Assembly (NCBI GenBank): GCA_963520375.1
Contig: CAUQQF010000003.1
Coordinates: forward strand, 1-64,000
Direction of reading: 5' to 3'
DNA length: 64,000 bases
Source of the DNA: JABCPE02 sp963520375
Lineage (GTDB): Bacteria; Bacteroidota; Bacteroidia; Flavobacteriales; Weeksellaceae
Every line of letters starts with the position of its first letter. Position 1 is the first letter of the stretch. This document shows positions 8,930 to 18,170 of this stretch, piece after piece. The notes beneath the pieces are model-generated. The model did no database searches. It worked only from the letters and a program-made list of their open reading frames with translations, and was not told the DNA's origin. The position numbers and the translations under genes are program-made.

Positions 8930-8960
8930 CAAAAGTACTTTTTTTTTCTAAAACAACAAA
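8930..8960 (-). promoter_or_regulatory. Promoter of the DUF177-rpmF operon
   Basis: On the minus strand TTTG (8960-8957) is followed after exactly 19 bp by TACTTTTG (8937-8930), an ideal Bacteroidota -33/-7 pair. The spacer holds nine consecutive A residues. The DUF177 ATG (8919) lies only 10 bp after the -7 element, so the leader is a few bases at most. Confidence 0.75.
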
Positions 8961-8977
8961 ATTATCTATCAAAAAAG

Positions 8978-9374
8978 TTACTTTCTTTTAAATTTCAATA
9001 ACAAAACATTGTCTTTATACAACTCCAAAGAGGTTTCGTTGATTACATATTTATTCACTTTTTCAAGTAAATTTAGATAATCTTCTTCCACGGAGATGTT
9101 ATCACAAAGCATTCGTGTCGCTCCTATACTTTTTACTTGGAAAGTATCTTTTGAATTTGTGGTTAATTCCGAAAAATAATTATTACACCCAGAAAAACCT
9201 GACACTCTACCTTTTGCAATTTCTAAAGTAATTCCAGAGTTTGTCTTAGAATTTTCCTCTAAAACCCAACTGGTATTGTTCAGATGTACACTCTCTTTTT
9301 TTTCCTGCAACAGATGCATTGGAACAAGACAATGACAAAGCAAGCACGGCTGTTAGTGAAATGATTTTTTTCAT
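8978..9374 (-). CDS. META-domain (HslJ-like) lipoprotein, frame interrupted at A8
   Basis: The body (from about 9300 down to 8978) encodes a META/HslJ-type domain, with SGFSGCNNYFSEL and IGATRMLCDN as the two family blocks. In its own frame it can only start at an ATG at 9343, giving an unlikely N-terminus (MLCHCLVPMHL). One frame over, the ATG at 9374 encodes a clean lipoprotein signal, MKKIISLTAVLALSLSCSN, with a lipobox Cys at 17. That frame runs into a tract of eight A (9303-9296 on the minus strand) and stops at 9246. Removing one A joins signal and body. So this is a phase-variable gene, a recent pseudogene or an assembly error. It starts 11 bp after pheT. Confidence 0.75.
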
Positions 9375-9385
9375 AATTCGTGTAT

Positions 9386-11785
9386 TTATGAGCGGAGTTC
9401 CGCATTAAACTGTTTCTTGAAAACATCCACCAAAGAATCCATCACTTGTGCTATCTCCTTTTCTTCCATTGTTTTTTCTTCGTTAAGAAGTTCAAAACTC
9501 AATGCATAAGATTTCTTGTCCTCTGGAAGATTTTTACCTTCATACACATCAAACAAATTGATGTTCTTCAAGAATGGAGACTTGTTATTTTTAGCAGCAT
9601 TATAGAGCTGTGTGTATAGTACAGATTTGTCTACTAACAGCGCCAAATCCCTTCTAGTTTTGTTAAATTTAGGAATATCTCTGAAGCGTAAATTCTCTGT
9701 ATTACGAAGATTTTGACATTCTTCAAGTTCTATTTCTGCATAGAATGCCTCTTGGTCTATGTCAAATTTTTTCAGCATTTTCGGACTTACTTTTCCAAGT
9801 CTTGCAACGGTTTTTCCTTCAACTGAAAATTCTATTGCATCCGAAAAACGACCATCTTGCAATGGTTTTTCAACAATATCAAAATTCAACTTACTTAAAA
9901 TAAGAGAAACATAGGCTTTCAAATGATAAAAACTTGTGCTGCCCTTCGGAAGAAGCCAGTTTTCAGAATGATTTCTTCCCGAAACTAAAATCGCCAGCTG
10001 TTTTCTCTCCTCGTATTTGTCTTTTTTATGATAAATTTTTCCTAATTCGAAAAACTTAATATCCGCATTTTTTCTGTTGATATTATAAACAGCATTCTCC
10101 AAAAGTCCTTCCAATAAAGACTTTCTCATAAACGCCAAATCACCGCTCAATGGATTTAACAACTTCACAGCATCCGTTTCATCCTCCACCGAAGTAAGGG
10201 AATTATTCATCACTTCATAAAACCCATTCGCCTGAAGAGCCCTTGCCCACTCGTTTTCTAATCCATCTTGGTCATCAAAGCTCAATTTCACTGGAGTAAA
10301 AGAAATTTTCTGTGGAGCATCTATCTTATTATACCCATAAATTCTAAGAATTTCCTCTATCACATCTATTTCTCTGGTAACATCAGCCCTGTAATTCGGC
10401 ACCAAAAGCTCCAACCCATCAGCAATTTCGTTAAGAGGTTCTATTTCCAAAGATTTCAAAATTTCTTTAACTTTCCCTCTATGGATTTTTATTCCTAAAA
10501 TTTGATCTAATTTAGAATATCTAAAAATCACATTATAAGGCTTTATTTTTTCAGGGTAATGCTCTATATAATCCCCTATCAATGTCGCGCCTGTCAATTC
10601 CTGTAACAACTTCACTGCCAATGAAATAGTGGTTTTAGTGTTGTTCGGGTCTACTCCTCTCTCAAAACGGAAAGAAGCATCGGTATTCAGTCCGTGGAAT
10701 TTAGCTCCTTTACGAACAGCAACAGGGTTAAAGTAAGCACTTTCCAAGAAAATAGACTGTGTCTGCTCAGAAACTCCGCTGTCCTGCCCACCAAAAACCC
10801 CAGCAATGCAGAGCGGTTTCTGATTTCCATCTTTTATCATGATTTCCTCTCCGTTCAGCGTTCTCTCCACTCCATCTAGTGTGGTGAATTTCGTTCCTTT
10901 CAGGCTGTTTCCTACCGTTATTTTATTTCCTCCTATTTTATCTAAATCAAAAGCATGAAGCGGCTGTCCATAAGCATGAAGAATATAGTTGGTAACATCC
11001 ACCACATTATTTATTGGCGCGAGACCTATCGCTTTCAGTCTGTTTTTCAGCCATTCTGGCGATTCTCCTACTTTTATATTTTTCAAAACAGCACCAATGT
11101 ATCTCGGCGCCAAATCATTATTTTCTACTTCAACAGAAAAATTATGCTCTCCTTCTGATTCAGCAGAGTAAGTTTCCATTTTAACGAGCTTGGAATCAAT
11201 TCCATTACAAGTCAAAAATGCATGTAAATCTCTCGCTACACCATAGTGAGAAATAGCGTCGGTTCTGTTAGGTGTCAGTCCTATTTCATAAACTTCGTCT
11301 TGCTGAATATCAAAATAATCCGCCAGAGGTTTTCCTACTTCATAAGTCTCATCCAAAACCATAATTCCATCATGGCTGTTGCCCAAATCTATCTCATCCT
11401 CTGCACAAATCATCCCTTCCGAAACCTCACCTCTGATTTTAGTTCTGTTAATAGTAAAAGAACCTCCGTTTTTATCAAACAAAGTTGTCCCTACCACAGC
11501 CACCGCAACTATCTGTCCTGCAGCTACATTAGGAGCTCCACAGACGATATTTAGAATTGTAGCATTTCCTACATCTACAGTGGTTTTGCTTAGTTTATCG
11601 GCGTTTGGATGTTTTTCACAAGTCAAAACCTTACCTACAACGATACCTTCCAAACTTCCTTTGATAGTTTCAAATTTATCTATCCCCTCTACTTCCAAAC
11701 CTATATCCGTGAGGTAAGTTCCTATTTTTTCTGAATTTAAATCTGTACTAATGTAATCTTTAAGCCAATTATTCGAAATCTTCAT
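9386..11785 (-). CDS. pheT: Phenylalanyl-tRNA synthetase beta subunit
   Basis: The 799-residue beta chain of the alpha2-beta2 enzyme that charges tRNA-Phe. The N-terminal MKISNNWLKDYI is typical. The tRNA-binding OB domain (about 40-150) contains CEKHPNADKLS and NIVCGAPNV. The B3/B4 editing domain and B5 domain follow (LDGVERTLNGEEIMI, NPNNTKTTISLAVKLL). The FDX-ACB anticodon-binding domain (RDIPKFNKTRRDLALLVD) occupies the last 95 residues. The length is normal. pheS is not in the window, so the subunit genes are unlinked. The downstream lipoprotein may be cotranscribed. Confidence 0.97.
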   Translation of the reverse strand: MKISNNWLKDYISTDLNSEKIGTYLTDIGLEVEGIDKFETIKGSLEGIVVGKVLTCEKHPNADKLSKTTVDVGNATILNIVCGAPNVAAGQIVAVAVVGTTLFDKNGGSFTINRTKIRGEVSEGMICAEDEIDLGNSHDGIMVLDETYEVGKPLADYFDIQQDEVYEIGLTPNRTDAISHYGVARDLHAFLTCNGIDSKLVKMETYSAESEGEHNFSVEVENNDLAPRYIGAVLKNIKVGESPEWLKNRLKAIGLAPINNVVDVTNYILHAYGQPLHAFDLDKIGGNKITVGNSLKGTKFTTLDGVERTLNGEEIMIKDGNQKPLCIAGVFGGQDSGVSEQTQSIFLESAYFNPVAVRKGAKFHGLNTDASFRFERGVDPNNTKTTISLAVKLLQELTGATLIGDYIEHYPEKIKPYNVIFRYSKLDQILGIKIHRGKVKEILKSLEIEPLNEIADGLELLVPNYRADVTREIDVIEEILRIYGYNKIDAPQKISFTPVKLSFDDQDGLENEWARALQANGFYEVMNNSLTSVEDETDAVKLLNPLSGDLAFMRKSLLEGLLENAVYNINRKNADIKFFELGKIYHKKDKYEERKQLAILVSGRNHSENWLLPKGSTSFYHLKAYVSLILSKLNFDIVEKPLQDGRFSDAIEFSVEGKTVARLGKVSPKMLKKFDIDQEAFYAEIELEECQNLRNTENLRFRDIPKFNKTRRDLALLVDKSVLYTQLYNAAKNNKSPFLKNINLFDVYEGKNLPEDKKSYALSFELLNEEKTMEEKEIAQVMDSLVDVFKKQFNAELRS

Positions 11786-11853
11786 TGAAATATAAATATT
11801 AAAAAAGGAGATGCAAAGGTCTTTTACTCTACATCTCGTTTATTTTCATTTTG

Positions 11854-12984
11854 TTAATTTAAACCTATTACTGGCATAGACAGCATGAGTATTTGTTCTT
11901 CCTCATCCAGTCCGTCCGCTGGTTCTACAATCCCTGGTCTATTCGCTTGGGACATTCTCATGATAATATCCTCCGAATCTAGAACTGCTATCATTTCTGT
12001 CAGGAATTTTGAGCTGTATCCTATATTGATATCCTCTCCTGAGTAATCACATGGTATCTGCATTTCTGCTTTATTCGCATATTCTGTATCTTCTGCATGA
12101 AGATAGAGAATATTTCCAGACAGCTTAAATCTCACCTGACTGGTAGATTTGCTGGCAAAAATGGAAGCCCTTTTGATAGAACTTAATAAAAGCGCTCTAT
12201 TTATAGTCAGCACATTAGGATTTTCCTTAGGAATTACTGCATTATAATTAGGATATTTTCCATCTATCAGACGACAAATCCATACATGCTCCTTGAAGGA
12301 AAACTTCGCCATGTTTTCATTAAACTCTATAACCACCTCATCATCTGAACTTGTCAGAATATTTTTAAAGATACTCAGTGGTTTTTTAGGCATAATGAAC
12401 TCCATTGGCTCACTATTTTTAATATCTGTTCTCTTATAAACTACCAATCTATGAGAATCCGTCGCTACAAAATTAGCCTCCTCTTCTCCAAATTGGAAAA
12501 ATACTCCTGTCATCACAGGACGAAGCGTATCATTACTTGTCGCGAAAAGCGTTTTAGAAAGAGCTTCTGCAAGAATTCCTGAGGAAATAGTAACTTTTTG
12601 TGAAGAACTAAACTCAGCCAATTCGGGATATTCCTCTGCATTATCCAACGCTATGAAATAATTATCCTTCTCATCTAAAATTTCCAAAAGACCACCTCCA
12701 TTTTCATTTGGTTTCACCAAAAAAGTAAGAGGCTGATCACCAAATGTTTTTATCGCATCCTGAAACATCTTAGCAGGAACCGCTATTTTACCATTGCTCT
12801 CTGACTTAACCGCCAAAGATGTCAAAAGAGTAGTCTCTCCATCTGATGCTGTGATTTTAAGCAAATTATTTTCTAACTCAAAAAGGAAATTCTCCAATAT
12901 CGGTCTGGATTGTGAACTAGATATCACACCACTTACCGTATTTAAAGCTTTTTGTAACTCGCCACTTGTGACAATAAATTTCAT
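11854..12984 (-). CDS. dnaN: DNA polymerase III sliding clamp beta
   Basis: A 376-residue ring protein that tethers DNA polymerase III to DNA. Three clamp domains are visible from MKFIVTSGELQKALN at the start to the C-terminal loop EEEQILMLSMPVIGLN. The ATG at 12984 is chosen over an upstream in-frame start because MKFIV is the family N-terminus. It is not next to dnaA here, unlike the origin arrangement of many bacteria. 69 bp separate it from pheT. Confidence 0.97.
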   Translation of the reverse strand: MKFIVTSGELQKALNTVSGVISSSQSRPILENFLFELENNLLKITASDGETTLLTSLAVKSESNGKIAVPAKMFQDAIKTFGDQPLTFLVKPNENGGGLLEILDEKDNYFIALDNAEEYPELAEFSSSQKVTISSGILAEALSKTLFATSNDTLRPVMTGVFFQFGEEEANFVATDSHRLVVYKRTDIKNSEPMEFIMPKKPLSIFKNILTSSDDEVVIEFNENMAKFSFKEHVWICRLIDGKYPNYNAVIPKENPNVLTINRALLLSSIKRASIFASKSTSQVRFKLSGNILYLHAEDTEYANKAEMQIPCDYSGEDINIGYSSKFLTEMIAVLDSEDIIMRMSQANRPGIVEPADGLDEEEQILMLSMPVIGLN

Positions 12985-13067
12985 AATAATAACTAATTGA
13001 GCAGACAAAGGTAATAATTTATCAGTAAAAAATAAAATTTATTTAATTTATTTCGGTTTAAAAATCT

Positions 13068-13095
13068 AAATAGCAGCCCTTTGAGACCGCTATTT
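13068..13095 (-). terminator. Probable terminator of the FMN reductase gene
   Basis: On the minus strand AAATAGC and GCTATTT pair across a 14-nt loop and are followed by AGATTTTT. It sits just after the reductase stop codon and before dnaN. Confidence 0.45.
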
Positions 13096-13101
13096 AAATA
13101 T

Positions 13102-13641
13102 TTAATTTATGAGAACTTGTTTTACTTTTTCTATTTTTGCTTCCAATTCCTTTTTCTTTTCTTCATCAATTATTCCTTTTTCCAAATCAAAATTCTCAGA
13201 AAAATTCGGAAGAGAAAAATCCTCTATCACATCCCCTCCATTGTATGGGAACCTTGCCTTTGCGGTTTCCAAGATTGTAAGACCTCCTCTCGGACCTGGA
13301 GCCGTAGCAGTGAGGAAAACTTTTTTATCACCGAAAGCACTTCTGTTTGGAATTCTTGATATCCAGTCAAAAATATTTTTGAAAGCTGTAGAATAAGAAC
13401 CATTATATTCCGCCAACGAAATAATAAGCAAATCCACTCCATCTATCTTCGCCGCAAAATCTTCTGCCAGTTTAGGGACGCCACCGCTTACCTCTCTGTC
13501 TATGCTGTAAATAGGCATTTCGTAGTCGTTAATATCAAGAAGTTCTACATCATGCCCTTCAAATTTACTTGAAACATAAGAAACCAACTGCTTATTGATA
13601 GAATTAGAATGATTACTCGCTGCAAATGCTAATATTTTCAT
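13102..13641 (-). CDS. NADPH-dependent FMN reductase family protein
   Basis: A 179-residue flavodoxin-like protein. MKILAFAASNHSNSINKQLV carries the FMN phosphate-binding loop. The conserved SLAEYNGSYSTAFKNIFDWISR block (about 83-104) matches NAD(P)H:FMN/chromate reductases. It is probably a cytosolic flavin or quinone reductase. The ATG at 13641 is preferred to an in-frame start 30 bp upstream because it gives the canonical N-terminal strand. It is flanked by hairpins on both sides, so it is likely monocistronic. Confidence 0.88.
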   Translation of the reverse strand: MKILAFAASNHSNSINKQLVSYVSSKFEGHDVELLDINDYEMPIYSIDREVSGGVPKLAEDFAAKIDGVDLLIISLAEYNGSYSTAFKNIFDWISRIPNRSAFGDKKVFLTATAPGPRGGLTILETAKARFPYNGGDVIEDFSLPNFSENFDLEKGIIDEEKKKELEAKIEKVKQVLIN

Positions 13642-13717
13642 ATTTTTATTTTTTTTAAATTTATGAAGCAAAAGTATAGGTTTTTATTTTATTGAAAATT
13701 GATTTATGTTAATAAAG

Positions 13718-13750
13718 ACAAAAGACCATCAAAAATTGACAGCCTTTTGT
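13718..13750 (-). terminator. Possible terminator after rplY
   Basis: On the minus strand ACAAAAGGCTGTCA pairs with TGATGGTCTTTTGT through several G-T wobbles across a 5-nt loop. The following T tract is short (CTTTATT). It would end the prs-rplY transcript. Confidence 0.45.
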
Positions 13751-13773
13751 TTTAAACTTATGAAAAGATTATT

Positions 13774-14367
13774 TTATTCATCATCTTCATCGTCTGCTCC
13801 TGCAGCACCTGCGTTTTTCATCGCATTTCTAGACATCTTCACAGCTGCGATTACAGCATTGTCTGGATGTAAGAATGTGTACGCATCATTTTTGATGTCT
13901 CCCACATAAATTTTGTTACCAATTTTAAGTGGAGTCACATCTACCACGATTTCATCTGGTAAATTAGCAGGAACCGCTTTTAATTTCAGTTTTCTGAATG
14001 ATTGTCTAAGAACACCACCCGCTACAACACCTTTAGCACGACCTGTAATTTTCACAGGAACTTCCATTACTACTGGTTTGTCAGCACTCAACTGGTAGAA
14101 ATCCACATGAAGGATTCTGTCCGTAATTGGGTGAAACTGAATGTCTTGTAATACTGCTGGAATAGTCTGTCCACCTACCTCAATAGATACCGTGTGTGCC
14201 TCAGGAGTGTAAACCAAGTTTTTGAAAGATTTCTCTTCTGTAGAGAAATGTAATGGTTCTTTACCTCCATAAACAACACAAGGAACTAATTCAGCATCGC
14301 GTAGAGCTTTTGTAGATTTTTTACCCACGCTTTCTCTTTTCTGTCCTTGAATTGTAATAGATTTCAT
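13774..14367 (-). CDS. rplY: 50S ribosomal protein L25/general stress protein Ctc
   Basis: A 197-residue protein of the long L25/Ctc type, with the 5S rRNA-binding L25 domain in residues 1-90 (KSITIQGQKRESVGKKSTKAL) and a C-terminal TL5/Ctc beta domain. It ends in a short acidic tail, GADDEDDE. It binds 5S rRNA in the large subunit. It lies 21 bp after prs, the widely conserved prs-ctc pairing. Confidence 0.95.
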   Translation of the reverse strand: MKSITIQGQKRESVGKKSTKALRDAELVPCVVYGGKEPLHFSTEEKSFKNLVYTPEAHTVSIEVGGQTIPAVLQDIQFHPITDRILHVDFYQLSADKPVVMEVPVKITGRAKGVVAGGVLRQSFRKLKLKAVPANLPDEIVVDVTPLKIGNKIYVGDIKNDAYTFLHPDNAVIAAVKMSRNAMKNAGAAGADDEDDE

Positions 14368-14388
14368 TTTATAAAAAATTTAATTATT

Positions 14389-15327
14389 TTAAAATATAAA
14401 CTTGTCATTAATGGATTTCTTGTTATGAACAAGATTCATCACATCTGCAAATAACGGGGCGCAAGATAGCACTTTTATTTTAGATGACAAATTGTTTTTA
14501 AGAGGAATTGAATCTGTGATGATAATTTCCTGCAATTTAGACTTCTCTATATTCTCATATGCCTTTCCAGAAAGCACTCCGTGAGTAGCGATAGCTCTTA
14601 CACTTTTTGCTCCTCTCTCCATGATGATATCCGCAGCCTTGCAGAGTGTTCCCGCTGTATCCACCATATCATCCACCAAAATCACATTTCTGTCTTCCAC
14701 ATTACCAATAAGGGTCATTTCCGCCACTTCGTTCGCTTTCTTTCTTTCTTTGTAGCAAATCGTAACTTCTGCTCCTAAATGGTTTGCATAGTTTTTAGCT
14801 CTTTTAGCTCCTCCCATATCAGGCGAGGCTATGGTCAAATTATCCAAATTCAAAGAGTTAATATACTCCACAAAAATAGCCGATGCATAAAGATGGTCTA
14901 CTGGTATTTCAAAAAAACCTTGAATCTGGTCTGCATGCAGATCCATGGTCATCACTCTGGTCGCACCTGCCGTTGTCAGAAGATTCGCAACCAGTTTCGC
15001 GCCTATCGGAGCTCTCGGTTTATCTTTCCTATCTTGTCTTGCTAGACCAAAATACGGAAGAACCACCGTAATATTCTTTGCAGAAGCTCTTTTAGCCGCA
15101 TCTATCATAAGAAGAAGCTCTAAAAGATTGTCCGCTGGAGGAAATGTAGAACCTATTAAAAAGACCCTTCCGCCTCTTACAGATTGGTCTAAAACAGGCT
15201 CAAATTCACCATCACTAAACTCTTGAAAATTGATTTTTCCTAGTTCCTGCCCATAGTAATGAGCGATTTTTTCAGCTAACTGTCTACTGGTTCTAGTGCT
15301 GAATAAATAAGATGTTTGAGAAGCCAT
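14389..15327 (-). CDS. prs: Ribose-phosphate pyrophosphokinase
   Basis: This 312-residue enzyme makes PRPP from ribose-5-P and ATP, feeding purine, pyrimidine, NAD and histidine synthesis. The flexible-loop region DRKDKPRAPI (about 98-107), the MDLHADQIQGFF block and the PRPP-binding loop NVILVDDMVDTAGTLCKA (about 215-232) are all intact. It is the first gene of prs-rplY on the minus strand. Confidence 0.97.
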   Translation of the reverse strand: MASQTSYLFSTRTSRQLAEKIAHYYGQELGKINFQEFSDGEFEPVLDQSVRGGRVFLIGSTFPPADNLLELLLMIDAAKRASAKNITVVLPYFGLARQDRKDKPRAPIGAKLVANLLTTAGATRVMTMDLHADQIQGFFEIPVDHLYASAIFVEYINSLNLDNLTIASPDMGGAKRAKNYANHLGAEVTICYKERKKANEVAEMTLIGNVEDRNVILVDDMVDTAGTLCKAADIIMERGAKSVRAIATHGVLSGKAYENIEKSKLQEIIITDSIPLKNNLSSKIKVLSCAPLFADVMNLVHNKKSINDKFIF

Positions 15328-15372
15328 TGTTTAATTTGAGTTTTTTTGAGAGCTGCAAAGTTAGTAAAAAAT

Positions 15373-15403
15373 AAAACCACTTGAAAAATATCAAGCGGTT
15401 TTT
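15373..15403 (-). terminator. Intrinsic terminator of the FadL/SGNH operon flank
   Basis: AAAACCACTTGA and TCAAGCGGTTTT form a 12-bp stem with one mismatch and a 6-nt loop. T-rich sequence follows on the minus strand. It lies just beyond the SGNH stop codon and ahead of prs. Confidence 0.7.
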
Positions 15404-15419
15404 ATTTAATTATAAAAAG

Positions 15420-16928
15420 TTATGGAAACTTCACTCCCGAATAGTTATTTGGATTCACTTGGCGTAAGTTGGATTTATATTTAGCATTGATAGCTTTGAT
15501 AAATTCATTAGCAATCACAGCATATCCCTTTCCTGTAAGGTGTACGCCATCCAGCGAAAACGAACCTCCTGTAACGAATGTAGTGGAATAATTCACTCCA
15601 TTGTACTGAATTCCAGAATTTTTGCCCAATTCTACCATTTTAGCATTAGCATCTACAAAAGCCAATCCATAAGCCTCTGCTAAAGCCTTTATTTGAGTAT
15701 TATAAGCATTAGTCGCTGTCTGAACCTGTGCTACTTCTGATTTCGTCAATACATATTTATCTTCCAAAGGATAAGTAATTCCTAGTTTATTAAATGGATC
15801 AGAAACATTAGCTACATCTGTATTGATAACAGATTTTGTAGATAATAATATCAAGTCTTCACTTGTAGTATGACGAGCCTGTCCATAGGTAGTCCCGATG
15901 AAAGCCGCCTCAGCAGCAGAAACACCATTTCTTGTCAAAACTGCCGTGATTTGAGCTGATAAATCAGTCAAAGTTTCATCTTTTATCAATAATGGATTTT
16001 GCCCAACTACCAAAGTTTTCAATCTATCTCCTTGCCCCAAAGCAGTCAAAACAGGTTTTAATTTTCCTACTAACTCAGCATTATAGGTAGCAGCATGAGC
16101 TTCATCCAATGGAGCAGCATTATACGGAACCGTTGTAAAGAAAGGAATAGAAGTCACATTCGGAATATTTGCTATCACCCCTTTAGTTGCTCCCACTGAT
16201 TTCATCCCTTCTAAAACAGCTCTGATAGATCCCGCTAAAACATTAGGATCGGTAATATCATTAGAAGAATATGTTCTTGGATTGGTGTTTCCTGTTTGGT
16301 TCGTTCCTACCCCTCCTGAAGTCGCATAAGAAAGCACATCATTATTCCCTATCCAAAGAGAGAAAAATGTAGGATTCTGAGCCTTAGCATCGTCTAAAAC
16401 ACTAGCAGTAGAAGAAGATGCAAATCTCACGAAATATGGGTTTGCTGTTCCAGATGCCAGCCCAGCCATGTTACCATAGCCATTCGCTACCAAATGAAAA
16501 GACTTAGCACCAGGCACCCCCATATTATTGTATGTTCCTGTTAATCTATCTAATGCACTAACAGCCGTAGAATACACTGGAGTCAATGCTCCATTCACTA
16601 CTTGAAGAGTTAATTTCCCTTTAAACCCTGGTATATTAGCAAAACCACCGATGTTATCAGGCACCAAAGGCTGAGTAAAAGTTCCTCCTCCAGCTTTTTG
16701 CATCTGTTCAGCAATCATCGCAGGATAAGACTCCAGCTGCCCGTCTAAATACACTGTCCCATCTCTATATCCAGAAGTCAAAGAATTCCCAAGAGCCACA
16801 TATTTACTAAAATCTGCTTCTCCACTAGTTACCGCGATATCCGCTACATCGGTTTCAAAATCAGTTTTACAACTTGTAACTGACAAAACAGCCAAAACGG
16901 CCATTGATGATATAAATACTTTTTTCAT
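15420..16928 (-). CDS. SGNH/GDSL-hydrolase-like lipoprotein
   Basis: A 502-residue exported lipoprotein with signal MKKVFISSMAVLAVLSVTSC and the lipobox Cys at 20. SGNH blocks are present: block I GNSLTSGY (about 47-54, Ser nucleophile), block III WIGNNDVL near 200, and the terminal DxxH block DGVHLTGKGY near 465. The enzyme should be an esterase or lipase anchored at the outer membrane. It follows the FadL-type porin by 9 bp, so the pair probably hydrolyses and imports lipids; that job is inferred from context. Confidence 0.85.
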   Translation of the reverse strand: MKKVFISSMAVLAVLSVTSCKTDFETDVADIAVTSGEADFSKYVALGNSLTSGYRDGTVYLDGQLESYPAMIAEQMQKAGGGTFTQPLVPDNIGGFANIPGFKGKLTLQVVNGALTPVYSTAVSALDRLTGTYNNMGVPGAKSFHLVANGYGNMAGLASGTANPYFVRFASSSTASVLDDAKAQNPTFFSLWIGNNDVLSYATSGGVGTNQTGNTNPRTYSSNDITDPNVLAGSIRAVLEGMKSVGATKGVIANIPNVTSIPFFTTVPYNAAPLDEAHAATYNAELVGKLKPVLTALGQGDRLKTLVVGQNPLLIKDETLTDLSAQITAVLTRNGVSAAEAAFIGTTYGQARHTTSEDLILLSTKSVINTDVANVSDPFNKLGITYPLEDKYVLTKSEVAQVQTATNAYNTQIKALAEAYGLAFVDANAKMVELGKNSGIQYNGVNYSTTFVTGGSFSLDGVHLTGKGYAVIANEFIKAINAKYKSNLRQVNPNNYSGVKFP

Positions 16929-16937
16929 GATTTCAAA

Positions 16938-18170
16938 TTAAAAAGGGTTATAAGAAATTCCTAGACCGAAATATGCCGCTTTGGATTTCAACTGACCATA
17001 AAATCCTAAATTATCATTCATGCTATTTCTTCTCTTCATAAATGCATATCCTCCAGAAATATCAACATTAAATTTATTAAACTTCAGCCCAATACCAGCC
17101 GTTATCACATTATTATCAAAAGATGGAGTTTCTGGAATGAAATCCTTATCTTCATATGGAGACTGGTCATAGTAATATCCTAAACGCCCAGCAATCATGT
17201 CAGTAAACTGATACTGCGTTCCAAAACGCCAAGTCTGCGTATTCTTAAAGTTTTTAAGGTTTTTTAATACTGTTTTATCTTTTTGATTTCCTATAAGTGC
17301 ATTTTCGAAATCAAGCGTCAGAGCATCATAACGAGACCATCCTGTATAGTTAAAATCCGCTGAAACCTGCCATTTCGGAGTAATTCTATATGTAGCTCCT
17401 ATCGTGTATTCCTCCACCAATGGAAGTTCCGCTTTGAATCTATCTTGACCATTAGCATCCACTTTCAATGCTGAATACAATGCCGAAGATACATTAAAGC
17501 TTACAACTCCATCATTAGCCTTCACAATTACAGGCGAACGATATGCAACACTTACATCAAGTTTTTCTGTTGGTCTAAAATAGAATCCCAACCCTAGACC
17601 ATGTCCACTCGCTTTCGTGTCTTTTAAATTTAAACTACCATTAAATTTATTAAGTTTCTTATCCCAGTCCACTTGTCCTTTCACATACATATAGCTTAGA
17701 CCCACTGACATCCAATCTGCCATCTTCACAGAAACTGCAGGTTGGAAGAAATAACTCTTTAGGCTCATTTTAGTTACGATTTCATCTCCTGTCCATTTTT
17801 CTGGCCACTGAACTGTACTTCCGAAAGGCGTAGTAAAACTGAATCCCACAGAAACATTGTCCACCACCTTATATGCTACAGCTGCATAAATAGGCGTTCC
17901 CAAAGGATTTTCCGTAGAATAAGCCTCTCCTGTGTCTAGATTTTGGTATGTCACTTTACTCGCCACTCCAAAACCACCAGCTACTACACTGAGTTTACTT
18001 GGAATGAAAGACATTCCCGCTGGATTAAAAAAAGCTACACTCGCATCTTCCGTATGGGCACTCGTATGCGCCATAGCCAACTGCTTCACTCCTTGTAGCG
18101 ATACTCTGAACCCTCCCGCATAGGCTAGGGTTCCCGCCAATAATGTTATTGGTAACAAAATTTTTCTCAT
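16938..18170 (-). CDS. OmpP1/FadL family outer membrane porin
   Basis: A 410-residue outer-membrane beta-barrel for long-chain fatty acids or other hydrophobic compounds. The signal peptide (RKILLPITLLAGTLAYAGG) is followed by the FadL hatch-like motif GGFRVSLQGVKQLAMAHT and the FNPAGMSF block near residue 52, both hallmarks of the family. The ATG at 18170 is preferred to the GTG 15 bp upstream. It leads the two-gene operon with the SGNH lipoprotein and faces a control region with several AT palindromes, suggesting regulated expression. Confidence 0.9.
   Translation of the reverse strand: MRKILLPITLLAGTLAYAGGFRVSLQGVKQLAMAHTSAHTEDASVAFFNPAGMSFIPSKLSVVAGGFGVASKVTYQNLDTGEAYSTENPLGTPIYAAVAYKVVDNVSVGFSFTTPFGSTVQWPEKWTGDEIVTKMSLKSYFFQPAVSVKMADWMSVGLSYMYVKGQVDWDKKLNKFNGSLNLKDTKASGHGLGLGFYFRPTEKLDVSVAYRSPVIVKANDGVVSFNVSSALYSALKVDANGQDRFKAELPLVEEYTIGATYRITPKWQVSADFNYTGWSRYDALTLDFENALIGNQKDKTVLKNLKNFKNTQTWRFGTQYQFTDMIAGRLGYYYDQSPYEDKDFIPETPSFDNNVITAGIGLKFNKFNVDISGGYAFMKRRNSMNDNLGFYGQLKSKAAYFGLGISYNPF

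Noticed and set aside
8938..8946. A9 tract as a coding phase-variation site
   Set aside because: It is in a promoter spacer, not in a gene; such runs are frequent in this AT-rich DNA.
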